From Oscillospiraceae bacterium (GTDB lineage Bacteria > Bacillota > Clostridia > Oscillospirales > Acutalibacteraceae), in NCBI GenBank assembly GCA_902797915.1, contig CADBUK010000115.1:1-8126 (forward strand): a stretch of DNA of 8,126 nucleotides, written 5' to 3'. Both the position numbers and the translations under genes were made by a program. The notes under the pieces were generated by a model. The model was given only the letters and a program-made list of their open reading frames with translations, searched no databases and was not told where the DNA came from. Shown piece by piece: positions 1 to 5,981 of the stretch. Position 1 is the first letter of the stretch; each line of letters starts with the position of its first letter.

Positions 1-195
1 GATGGCAATAACGATACCCTCGAATTCGTCAACGGGAGTATCAACGCCGAGAATATATGCGTCCTGCTCCTCGCCGTCGGGAGCAATTATGCCCTCAATA
101 TATCCGTAGTTAATCGGATAAAATAAATCCTTATGCTGCGGATGATAGGTTCCCATCGGTCTGTCAACCGTAACTTTAACTTTTTTACCAAGCAT
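1..195 (-). CDS. Small family I inorganic pyrophosphatase-like protein, N-terminal 65 residues (cut by window edge)
   Basis: The first 65 codons can be read; the rest lies off the left edge. Visible landmarks resemble the core of soluble family I pyrophosphatases, which hydrolyse diphosphate to two phosphates in the cytoplasm: VDR (10-12), YPINYGYI (26-33) and DGEEQDAYIL (40-49). The last matches the metal-binding DGDPxD loop, with D40 and D45 kept and Glu42 at the middle Asp. Unlike the E. coli enzyme, only nine residues precede VDR, so the N-terminal strand carrying a catalytic Glu and Lys is missing. Short proteins of this kind are annotated as pyrophosphatases in Clostridia, but activity is not assured. 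The ATG at 193-195 shares one base with the stop of the upstream ASCH gene (TAATG). AGAGGT lies about 6 bases before the ATG. The overlap suggests translational coupling. Family assignment is fairly sure; function is not. Confidence 0.72.
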   Translation of the reverse strand, partial: MLGKKVKVTVDRPMGTYHPQHKDLFYPINYGYIEGIIAPDGEEQDAYILGVDTPVDEFEGIVIAI

Positions 196-530
196 TATTG
201 TACCTCTATTTCAATTCCTACAACGCCGTATTTTTCAATCTGCTCTTTTGAATAGTATTCAAGCATATCATCAGGCGAAGCAGTTGCAACCTCATTTGAT
301 GAATAACCGCATTTGTCAAGCGGTAACGCTGCATACAATTCTTCAAAGTTTCGGAAGATGTGAAGTGCTTTTACGGTTGCCGTTACCGAGCCTGCTTTAG
401 CTTTGAAACGGATTGTATCCCCTATTTTAATTCTGCGTCGCTTATCATCATAAAGGCGAAGCTCAATTGTTTTTGTTCCGTTTTTTATCATTTCAAACGG
501 AGCGTTGTTTAATTTCATATTGTGATTCAT
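195..530 (-). CDS. ASCH-domain (PUA-like) putative RNA-binding protein
   Basis: This is a 111-residue protein, the usual size for a stand-alone ASCH domain. It carries GTKTIELR at 18-25, which fits the GxKxxExR signature of the ASCH superfamily. That fold is related to PUA and is thought to bind RNA or nucleotides. The signature is followed by a basic patch (K30-R33) and the barrel strand IKIGDTIRF (34-42). The C-terminal half has FEELYAALP (62-70), a TASPDDM segment (83-89) and YGVVGIEIE (101-109), a pattern I recognise from clostridial ASCH proteins. The ATG at 528-530 is preferred; GGAAT lies upstream but the ribosome binding site is weak, and Met5 has none. The gene begins about 10 bases beyond a terminator, with no promoter visible between, and overlaps the pyrophosphatase-like gene by one base. 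The molecular target is unknown. Confidence 0.8.
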   Translation of the reverse strand: MNHNMKLNNAPFEMIKNGTKTIELRLYDDKRRRIKIGDTIRFKAKAGSVTATVKALHIFRNFEELYAALPLDKCGYSSNEVATASPDDMLEYYSKEQIEKYGVVGIEIEVQ

Positions 531-540
531 ATTTTATTCC

Positions 541-573
541 AAAACGCAAAACGGGAGGGTGCAAAACCCTCCC
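541..573 (-). terminator. Intrinsic terminator after the rsmD-coaD-coiled-coil operon
   Basis: GGGAGGGT (553-560) and ACCCTCCC (566-573) form a perfect 8-bp stem around a 5-base loop. Read on the minus strand, the stem is followed by GTTTTGCGTTTT, an interrupted T-run. It sits about 20 bases beyond the stop of the coiled-coil gene. On the plus strand the stem is followed by TGTTTTTTATT, so it could stop transcription both ways, but no plus-strand gene is seen here. Confidence 0.8.
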
Positions 574-594
574 TGTTTTTTATTGTGTTATAAA

Positions 595-1155
595 TTAGTT
601 GCTGCCGTTTTTCTTATTCATAATACCCTGACGGATTCTTCTTACGTCGGCGAGTGCCTTATAGAGAGAATCATCAATTGAAAGAAGGGTATCATCGGCA
701 TAGTTATTAACGGCTGTAAGCATTTCGCGGCTCTTATTCTGAGCGGAGGTAACCATATCGTTAGCCTGAGTGGTTGCGTTGCCGAGAATTTCGGAAGCCT
801 GATTCTGAGCATTGTGGATATAGGTTTCGCCCTCCTCGTGAGCCTTGGCGATAATGTCAGCAGCCTCAGCCTGAGCGGTCTGCGTAATCTGGTCTCTTGC
901 AACGAGCTCACGAGCCTGAGCCTGAGCCTCTGCGATAATATCGGCAGCCTCTTTCTTTGCCTCCTCAAGAATGTTGTTTCTTGAATCAACAATAGCCTTT
1001 GCCTGCTTTGTCTCCTGAGGGGTATTTAAACGGATATCCTCAATAATAGTCTTGATTTTCTCAACGTCAACAAGGCTTTTTTTGGACATCGGCACGGACG
1101 TAGCGTCGTCAAGCACATCCTCTAAATCCTCAAGTAAAATATCGGTATTGGTCAT
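595..1155 (-). CDS. Conserved clostridial coiled-coil protein (ATP synthase b / DivIVA-like helix), partner gene of coaD
   Basis: This is a 186-residue, Ala/Gln/Glu-rich, almost wholly helical protein with no membrane segment or signal peptide. An N-terminal section (about 1-50) includes a conserved-looking VPMSKKSLVDVEKI part. Residues 55-181 then form a regular array of 11-residue units, mostly starting with Ala, such as AKKEAADIIAE (66-76), AQNQASEILGN (116-126) and ATTQANDMVTS (127-137). A 6-residue interruption falls at 88-93. Hendecads of this kind form right-handed coiled coils, as in ATP synthase b or V-ATPase E/H stalks, which explains the 'ATPase' label given to relatives. No nucleotide-binding motif is present, so it is probably not an ATPase. 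The gene follows coaD after a single base, with AAAGGAG inside the coaD 3' end. A homologue beside coaD is common in Clostridia. The function is unknown; a scaffold or polar/septal role like DivIVA is inference. Confidence 0.75.
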   Translation of the reverse strand: MTNTDILLEDLEDVLDDATSVPMSKKSLVDVEKIKTIIEDIRLNTPQETKQAKAIVDSRNNILEEAKKEAADIIAEAQAQARELVARDQITQTAQAEAADIIAKAHEEGETYIHNAQNQASEILGNATTQANDMVTSAQNKSREMLTAVNNYADDTLLSIDDSLYKALADVRRIRQGIMNKKNGSN

Positions 1156-1156
1156 T

Positions 1157-1639
1157 TTATTTTTCTCCTTTACATCTTTTTATAACATCATCTAAAATTT
1201 CGCCGGGAACAAATTGTGAAACATCACCGCCGAGGCGGCAAACCTCTTTAACCATACTTGATGAAAGAAACATATTCTCGCCCCTTGCGGCGATGAACAC
1301 CGTTTCAATCTCAGGGTAAAGGCTTTTATTTGTGAGCGCCTGCTGGAATTCGTAATCGAAATCCGAAACCGCCCTCAAGCCCTTAACGATTGCAACCGCA
1401 TTATTTTCCCTTGCGTAATTCACAAGAAGCCCGTTGTATGTATCAACCTCAACGTTGCCCATATTAACGCAACGTTTAATCATATCCATACGCTCCTCAA
1501 GTGAAAACAGAGGGCTTTTAACGCTGTTGCTCATTACAAGAACAATAACCTTATCAAACAGCTCCGCCGTGCGCTCAATAATATCCTTGTGACCGAGGGT
1601 TACAGGGTCAAAGCTACCGGGGCAAATTGCAATTTTCAT
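1157..1639 (-). CDS. coaD: Phosphopantetheine adenylyltransferase (PPAT)
   Basis: CoaD catalyses the penultimate step of coenzyme A synthesis, joining 4'-phosphopantetheine and ATP to give dephospho-CoA and diphosphate. The 160-residue length is typical of bacterial PPAT. The nucleotidyltransferase motif PGSFDPVTLGH is at 7-17, with TxGH at 14-17. KGLRAVSDFDYE is at 86-97 and LSSSMVKE, the C-terminal ATP-binding motif, at 125-132. All expected landmarks are present. The ATG at 1637-1639 overlaps the rsmD stop by one base (TAATG), the classical Firmicute rsmD-coaD pair, so it is probably translated by coupling. It is transcribed from the promoter at 2233-2261. Confidence 0.97.
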   Translation of the reverse strand: MKIAICPGSFDPVTLGHKDIIERTAELFDKVIVLVMSNSVKSPLFSLEERMDMIKRCVNMGNVEVDTYNGLLVNYARENNAVAIVKGLRAVSDFDYEFQQALTNKSLYPEIETVFIAARGENMFLSSSMVKEVCRLGGDVSQFVPGEILDDVIKRCKGEK

Positions 1640-2187
1640 TAAAAATTACTGTCCTTTCGGTAAAGAGTGATTTTAACCTTGCCGTAATTCCTGCTGCGGT
1701 AAGTTTTAAAGCCGTCAAACTCCTCCGGCAGAATTTCGTCCCTTGCAGTTTCACAGGCGATGATACCATCCTCGCTCATAAGCGGGGCAAGCTTCGGCAG
1801 AGCCGCGGTAACCAAGCCCTTGTGATACGGCGGGTCAAGAAACGCGATGTCATAAACGCCCTTTCTTGAAAGAAAGCCGATAGCATCGCAAAAAACGGTT
1901 TGTGAATTTTCCTTAAATCCACAGTGAGAAATATTGCTTTCAACAACCGCCATTGCGGCTTTGCTGTTTTCAACAAAGGTGCAAACGCGGGCGCCGCGGG
2001 AAAGGGCTTCAATTCCGAGCTGGCCGCAACCTGCGAATAAATCAAGCACTCGTTTATCTTCAATTTCAAATTGAATCATACTGAAAAGCGCTTCCTTTAC
2101 GCTTTCGGAGGTGGGGCGCGTTATTTCCTCTCCCGGAAGGGTTTGGAGCCTTCTGCCGCCCGCCGTGCCTGTTATTACTCTCATCAT
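1639..2187 (-). CDS. rsmD: 16S rRNA (guanine966-N2)-methyltransferase RsmD
   Basis: RsmD is an SAM-dependent methyltransferase that modifies G966 of 16S rRNA in the assembled small subunit. The protein has 182 residues, normal for the family. The N-terminus has VITGTAGGRRL (4-14) and the TRPTSESVKEALF segment (23-35). Motif I for SAM binding is LDLFAGCGQLGIEALSRGA (48-66), and the N6/N2-methyltransferase catalytic motif DPPY is at 118-121. Two consecutive ATGs (2185-2187 and 2182-2184) are possible starts, and no good Shine-Dalgarno sequence precedes either. A consensus-like promoter lies about 40 bases upstream of the start. It heads the rsmD-coaD-coiled-coil operon. Confidence 0.96.
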   Translation of the reverse strand: MMRVITGTAGGRRLQTLPGEEITRPTSESVKEALFSMIQFEIEDKRVLDLFAGCGQLGIEALSRGARVCTFVENSKAAMAVVESNISHCGFKENSQTVFCDAIGFLSRKGVYDIAFLDPPYHKGLVTAALPKLAPLMSEDGIIACETARDEILPEEFDGFKTYRSRNYGKVKITLYRKDSNF

Positions 2188-2232
2188 ATCAGCATACCCG
2201 ACTGCAATATTTCTAAATATTTTTACTTATTT

Positions 2233-2261
2233 ATTATACCCACCTGAAACTATATAGTCAA
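2233..2261 (-). promoter_or_regulatory. Sigma-A promoter for rsmD-coaD-coiled-coil operon
   Basis: On the minus strand a -35 of TTGACT (2256-2261) and a perfect -10 of TATAAT (2233-2238) are separated by exactly 17 bases. The expected start is near 2226, giving a leader of about 40 bases. The leader includes an AT-rich inverted repeat (AATATTT/AAATATT, 2206-2221). The -35 lies only 16 bases after the uvrC stop, and no uvrC terminator is seen, so uvrC transcripts may run on into this operon. Confidence 0.85.
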
Positions 2262-2277
2262 GTTACAAAATGGATTT

Positions 2278-4098
2278 TTACGAATTATGGTAAAAATTGA
2301 AAATATCAACTGCGTTTTTGTGCGATATTGACGGACAAGCCTCCAAATCCTCCACGCTGCACTCCTTTATTTTACCTATGGTTTTAAAGTGCTTTAATAA
2401 TGCCTTCGCCTTTGCCTCGCCTATGCCGTCAATTTGCAGCAGACTTGAGGAAAGCGTGGATTTTTGGTGCTTTTTGTGATGGTAAGATACTGCGAAGCGG
2501 TGCACCTCCTCCTGCATATTTGAAACAAGAGTGAACGCGGCGCGGTGGGAATTAATCTCAATTTCGCCGCCGTTATAAGCAATTGCGCGCGTGCGGTGTC
2601 TGCTGTCCTTAACCATACCGAAAACGGGAACATCAATATTCATCTGCTTTATTACGGGCAGCACTGCGTTAACCTGCGGCTCGCCGCCGTCAAGCAAAAT
2701 CAAATCGGGCAGGATTTTAAAGGTGCTGTCCTCCCCGTCATTATAATAATGATTAAACCTGCGGGTTAAAACCTCGTTCATTGAGCCGACGTCGTTCTGC
2801 CCCTCAAAGCCCTTGATTGAAAAGCGTTTATATGCGGATTTCATCGGTCTGCCGTTGTGAAAAACAATCATTCCCGCAACGTTATCCGCGCCGAAGGTAT
2901 GGGAAATATCGTAGCTTTCAATATACTCGGGGGGCTTGGGCAGACCGAGAAGCTGCGCAAGCTCCTCAAGCGCGGCGTATTCCTTGCCGAGTCTGCCGTC
3001 ATTCTGCGCAAGGTGTTCATTTGCGTTTTGTATGCACATTTTTATAATTGAAAAATGCTCGCCCTTTTGCGGGTGTATGAACTCAACCTTTTTGCCGCGC
3101 TGACTTTCAAGAAACTGCCTGAGCAGCTCCTCATCCTCAACCTCGCCGTCAAGCGCAATTCTGGCGGGAACGCGCGGGCGCATTGAGTAATAGCGCTCAA
3201 TAAGCTCAAGCCTTGCGGCAGGAACGTCCTCAACCGAGTCTATCAGCCAGTGCTCGCTGTCAGTAAGTCTGCCGCCCTCAAAGCGCAGAACCTCAAAGCA
3301 CGCCTTTTTCTTGCCGTTAACGAGGGCAAAGGTATCCTCCTCGGGTACGTTTATGGAAACAACCTTTTGCTTTTCGTCAAGGTTTTTGATTGCTTTAATC
3401 CTGTCGCGCAGCTTTGCGGCTTCCTCAAACTGCAGGTTTTCCGAAAGCTCGTTCATCTGCGCGGTCATTTCCCTTACCGCCTGCTGACTGCCGCCCTTTA
3501 AAAACGCAATAGCGTCGGCAATATTTTTCTGATATTCTTCCTTGCTGATTTTTCCTGCGCACGGGGCTGAGCAAATACCCATAAAGCCGTTCAGGCAGGG
3601 GCGGCTTTTGCCGTAATCCTGCGGAAAACGCTTGTTGCAACGTGGCAGTTTGAAAATCTTCAGCGTTTCCTCAACCGCCTGTTTTACAGAGAAATTTGAA
3701 ACATAGGGGCCGATATAGGTTGCGCCGTCATCGTCAATACGCTTACACTCTGAAATCCGTGGAAAATCGTCCTTCGTTATCTTGATATAGTTATAGCCCT
3801 TATCGTCCTTGAGAAGAATGTTGTACTTGGGCTGGTGCTGTTTAATCAGCGAGCATTCAAGCACAAGCGCTTCAAACTCGGTATCAACAAGAATGTAATC
3901 AAAATCGTCAACGTTTTCAACCATTCTGATAACCTTTAAGGAATGGTTTGAATGTGAGCCAAAGTAAGACGACACGCGGTTTTTAAGCTTTTTTGCCTTG
4001 CCGATATATATGATTTTTTTACTTTTGTTTTTCATTATATACACGCCCGGCTGCTGCGGGAGTGCCATCGCTTTTTTGCGAAGTTCCTTTTCCGTCAT
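2278..4098 (-). CDS. uvrC: Excinuclease ABC subunit C
   Basis: UvrC makes both incisions in nucleotide excision repair after UvrA2B loading. The 606-residue protein is full length. The GIY-YIG nuclease domain (about 10-95) makes the 3' cut and shows GVY (18-20) and YIG (31-33). A four-Cys group at 154, 168, 176 and 180 matches the Fe-S-binding segment reported for UvrC. The UVR UvrB-binding motif lies at about 203-238. The RNase H-like domain makes the 5' cut, with DISH (397-400), Asp436, LLDGG (468-472) and His533, consistent with its Asp/Asp/Asp/His catalytic set. Helix-hairpin-helix motifs end the protein (about 550-600). I chose the ATG at 4096-4098, with GGGTG 5 bases before it. An in-frame TTG at 4108-4110 would add four residues but lacks a ribosome binding site. 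Confidence 0.97.
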   Translation of the reverse strand: MTEKELRKKAMALPQQPGVYIMKNKSKKIIYIGKAKKLKNRVSSYFGSHSNHSLKVIRMVENVDDFDYILVDTEFEALVLECSLIKQHQPKYNILLKDDKGYNYIKITKDDFPRISECKRIDDDGATYIGPYVSNFSVKQAVEETLKIFKLPRCNKRFPQDYGKSRPCLNGFMGICSAPCAGKISKEEYQKNIADAIAFLKGGSQQAVREMTAQMNELSENLQFEEAAKLRDRIKAIKNLDEKQKVVSINVPEEDTFALVNGKKKACFEVLRFEGGRLTDSEHWLIDSVEDVPAARLELIERYYSMRPRVPARIALDGEVEDEELLRQFLESQRGKKVEFIHPQKGEHFSIIKMCIQNANEHLAQNDGRLGKEYAALEELAQLLGLPKPPEYIESYDISHTFGADNVAGMIVFHNGRPMKSAYKRFSIKGFEGQNDVGSMNEVLTRRFNHYYNDGEDSTFKILPDLILLDGGEPQVNAVLPVIKQMNIDVPVFGMVKDSRHRTRAIAYNGGEIEINSHRAAFTLVSNMQEEVHRFAVSYHHKKHQKSTLSSSLLQIDGIGEAKAKALLKHFKTIGKIKECSVEDLEACPSISHKNAVDIFNFYHNS

Positions 4099-4130
4099 AT
4101 TAACACCCAAAAATGAAGCTTATTGATAAT

Positions 4131-4159
4131 ATAATAACACAAACGGAATTTGCGGTAAA
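4131..4159 (-). promoter_or_regulatory. Candidate promoter for uvrC
   Basis: On the minus strand, TTTACC (4154-4159), 17 bases, then TATTAT (4131-4136). TGT precedes the -10, giving an extended -10 (TGnTATTAT). The start would fall near 4124, about 25 bases before the uvrC ATG. The -35 begins just past the T-run of the ptsH terminator. The match is moderate. Confidence 0.55.
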
Positions 4160-4160
4160 G

Positions 4161-4188
4161 AAAAAAAATACGGCGCCGAAGCGCCGTA
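4161..4188 (-). terminator. Intrinsic terminator of ptsH
   Basis: On the minus strand, TACGGCGC (4181-4188), loop TTCG (4177-4180), GCGCCGTA (4169-4176), then eight Ts (4161-4168). A GC-rich perfect 8-bp stem with a stable UUCG tetraloop and uninterrupted T-run is a textbook strong terminator. It lies about 40 bases beyond the HPr stop and separates ptsH from uvrC. Confidence 0.95.
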
Positions 4189-4226
4189 AATATCGTTAAC
4201 AAATTAAATAAATGTTGAGAAAGGGA

Positions 4227-4490
4227 TTAGTCGGTAAAACCGCTTTTTACGAGAGCAACAAGACCTTCAACAGCCTCTTCCTCATCAGCGCCGTCAGCAA
4301 TAATGCGGATATCAGTGCCGCCCATAATGCCGAGTGAAAGCACACCGAGGAGTGATTTTGCGTTTACTCTTCTCTCTTCCTTTTCAACCCAGATTGATGA
4401 TTTGAACTCGTTAGCTTTCTGAATGAAAAATGTTGCCGGACGAGCGTGAAGACCTACCTGATTTTCAACTTTAACATCTTTAACGAACAT
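4227..4490 (-). CDS. ptsH: Phosphocarrier protein HPr
   Basis: HPr passes phosphate from enzyme I to sugar-specific EIIA proteins in the phosphotransferase system. In Firmicutes it also acts in catabolite repression. The 87-residue protein has the active-site motif GLHARPAT with His15, so it is not the Crh type, which has Gln there. It also has Ser46 in AKSLLGVLSLG (44-54), the site used by HPr kinase/phosphorylase for P-Ser-HPr and CcpA binding. The N-terminus VKVENQVGLHARPA is typical of clostridial HPr. An AGAGAGG ribosome binding site lies about 8 bases before the ATG. It is a single-gene unit with its own promoter (4546-4573) and terminator (4161-4188). Enzyme I is not adjacent. Confidence 0.95.
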   Translation of the reverse strand: MFVKDVKVENQVGLHARPATFFIQKANEFKSSIWVEKEERRVNAKSLLGVLSLGIMGGTDIRIIADGADEEEAVEGLVALVKSGFTD

Positions 4491-4545
4491 AAATGTGACC
4501 TCTCTTCATTTAGATAAAATGATTAATATTTATTTGTCGTTACAT

Positions 4546-4573
4546 ATTATATCAATAAAAATCAAAAGGTCAA
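4546..4573 (-). promoter_or_regulatory. Sigma-A promoter for ptsH
   Basis: On the minus strand, TTGACC (4568-4573), 16 bases, then a perfect TATAAT (4546-4551). The expected start is near 4539, giving a leader of about 49 bases before the HPr ATG. The near-consensus hexamers fit strong expression of HPr. No cre-like operator was recognised. Confidence 0.8.
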
Positions 4574-4599
4574 CAAGTTGAGGCAAAGTTCGTATGAGT

Positions 4600-4636
4600 A
4601 ATTAATTAAACACAAAATATTGTAAGTGATTTTGTG
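4600..4636 (-). terminator. Possible weak terminator downstream of trmD
   Basis: CACAAAAT and ATTTTGTG (4629-4636 and 4611-4618) form a perfect 8-bp but AT-rich stem around a 10-base loop. On the minus strand it is followed by TTTAATTAATTAC. It is the only hairpin seen between the trmD stop and the ptsH promoter. The low GC and broken T-run make it a weak candidate. Confidence 0.35.
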
Positions 4637-4688
4637 CAGATTTCACATAAATATTCATTAACAATTATCAAGCGTTAAAAACTTCTGT

Positions 4689-5429
4689 TTACTTTGCTTG
4701 ATTGTTTTTAAATTTGTTAAGATAATCGGTATCAGCTTTTGTTAATTCCGCATTAGAAAGCATATCGGGACGGCGTTCCAGCGTGCGCTGAAGCGACTGC
4801 TCCCTGCGCCATTTTTCAACGTTTGCGTGGTGCCCCGTAAGCAAAACCTCGGGCACCTGCCTGCCGTGCCACTCAAACGGGCGCGTGTACTGCGGATATT
4901 CGAGCAGTGAATTATAATGGCTTTCCTCGGTAAAGCATTCCTCGTCCGAAAGAACGCCCGGAAGCATACGCGAAACCGCGTCGGCAACAATCAGCGCGGG
5001 CAGCTCGCCGCCCGTCAGAACATAGTCGCCAACAGAAATTTCCTCGGGCTGTAGCTCCTCGATAACACGCTCGTCAATACCCTCGTAATGCCCGCAGAGA
5101 AGCGCGATGTTATCAAGCTGCGCAAGCTCCTTGACCCTTTGCTGAGTTAAGGTTTTGCCCTGTGGCGTAAGGTAAATAAGATGGGGCTTAGTGCCTGTCT
5201 GTGCGCATATATCCATATAGCAATCATACACGGGCTCAACCTGCATAATCATACCCATTCCGCCGCCGTAAGGCGTGTCGTCAACGCGGCGGTGCTTATC
5301 CCTTGTGTAATTGCGGATATCGGTGCACACAATCTGCACTTTGCCCGCCTTCTGCGCCCTGCCGAGAATACTTTCGTTTGTATATGCCTCGCACATTTCG
5401 GGAAACAGTGTTAAAATATCAATTCTCAT
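4689..5429 (-). CDS. trmD: tRNA (guanine37-N1)-methyltransferase TrmD
   Basis: TrmD methylates N1 of G37 next to the anticodon, preventing +1 frameshifting. The enzyme is a SPOUT dimer with a trefoil knot binding SAM. The 246-residue length is typical. Landmarks are DTPYGGGMGM (51-60), LCGHYEGIDERV (111-122), the knot segment ISVGDYVLTGGELPAL (131-146), Arg154, LLEYPQYTRP (175-184) and the C-terminal WRREQSLQRT (207-216). The residue at the position of catalytic Asp169 is Glu169. I chose the ATG at 5427-5429: GAAGGGG (5437-5443) lies 7 bases upstream. A TTG one codon earlier would be only 4 bases from it. The start lies inside the end of rimM (11-base overlap), pointing to coupled translation. 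Confidence 0.96.
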   Translation of the reverse strand: MRIDILTLFPEMCEAYTNESILGRAQKAGKVQIVCTDIRNYTRDKHRRVDDTPYGGGMGMIMQVEPVYDCYMDICAQTGTKPHLIYLTPQGKTLTQQRVKELAQLDNIALLCGHYEGIDERVIEELQPEEISVGDYVLTGGELPALIVADAVSRMLPGVLSDEECFTEESHYNSLLEYPQYTRPFEWHGRQVPEVLLTGHHANVEKWRREQSLQRTLERRPDMLSNAELTKADTDYLNKFKNNQAK

Positions 5430-5928
5430 CAAAAAGCCCCTTCATAGGTTTAATTCTGATTACCTGAAATTCAACGTCAATTTCAACAATAACCTCGTCA
5501 ATCATAGGAATAAGCGTGTGCTTGCCCCAGCTTTCAACGTCCAGAATGTCCGACGCGCCGTAGTTGAGCACGTCGCAAACCCTGCCGTATTCCTGCTCCG
5601 TTTCCGAGTCAACAACGTAACAGCCGATAATATCGTCAATATAGTTGTGCCCTTCCTCAAGAACAGCGTCGTCACGGTTAGCGTAAAGCACCCTGCCCCT
5701 GAGCTTTTCAGCCTCCTCAATACTGCCCGTCTCTGCAAGTTTGACAATGGCGTGGTTTTTCTGCGGACGTGCTGAAACGAGGGTTAACGCCTGAGTTCCG
5801 TTTTCATCAAGATATACGGTTTTGAACTGCTTTAAATAATCAACGTCATCGCACCACAGCTCAAGTTTAACCTCGCCCTTCAGACCGTGGGTGTTAACGA
5901 TTTTTCCGATTTCCAAATACTGTTTCAT
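5419..5928 (-). CDS. rimM: Ribosome maturation factor RimM
   Basis: RimM is a 16S rRNA processing factor that binds ribosomal protein S19 and helps 30S head assembly. The protein has 169 residues. The N-terminal RimM barrel starts with IGKIVNTHGLKGEVKL (7-22), the family signature. The C-terminal PRC barrel runs from about YIDDIIGCYV (96-105) to LIPMIDEVIVEID (139-151). GGAG (5934-5937) lies 5 bases before the ATG. That ribosome binding site directly follows the T-run of a hairpin, so expression is likely to depend on read-through of that hairpin. It overlaps trmD by 11 bases, the classic rimM-trmD pair. Confidence 0.96.
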   Translation of the reverse strand: MKQYLEIGKIVNTHGLKGEVKLELWCDDVDYLKQFKTVYLDENGTQALTLVSARPQKNHAIVKLAETGSIEEAEKLRGRVLYANRDDAVLEEGHNYIDDIIGCYVVDSETEQEYGRVCDVLNYGASDILDVESWGKHTLIPMIDEVIVEIDVEFQVIRIKPMKGLFDEN

Positions 5929-5937
5929 TTTTTCTCC

Positions 5938-5970
5938 AAAAAAACAAGCGCCCTTACAAAATGAGGGCGC
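5938..5970 (-). terminator. Terminator-like hairpin (attenuator?) between khpA and rimM
   Basis: On the minus strand, GCGCCCT (5964-5970), a 9-base loop (5955-5963), AGGGCGC (5948-5954), then TTGTTTTTTT (5938-5947). The 7-bp GC-rich perfect stem plus T-run has the form of an intrinsic terminator. The T-run ends directly against GGAG of the rimM ribosome binding site. No promoter was found between it and rimM, so partial termination (attenuation) is the likely role. Confidence 0.75.
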
Positions 5971-5981
5971 ATTGAATATAA

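Noticed and set aside
895..960. Repeated GAGCCT-type bases on the plus strand, considered as a tandem DNA repeat or CRISPR-like array
   Set aside because: They are codons for Glu-Ala-Gln-Ala in the coiled-coil gene, with no spacer/repeat structure.
642..992. 116-codon minus-strand frame inside the coiled-coil gene, Arg/Leu-rich
   Set aside because: It is the shifted frame of the repetitive Ala/Glu/Gln codons; composition alone explains the absence of stops.
5311..5775. 154-codon plus-strand open frame spanning the trmD/rimM junction
   Set aside because: It covers two certain minus-strand genes and has no family resemblance; a shadow frame.
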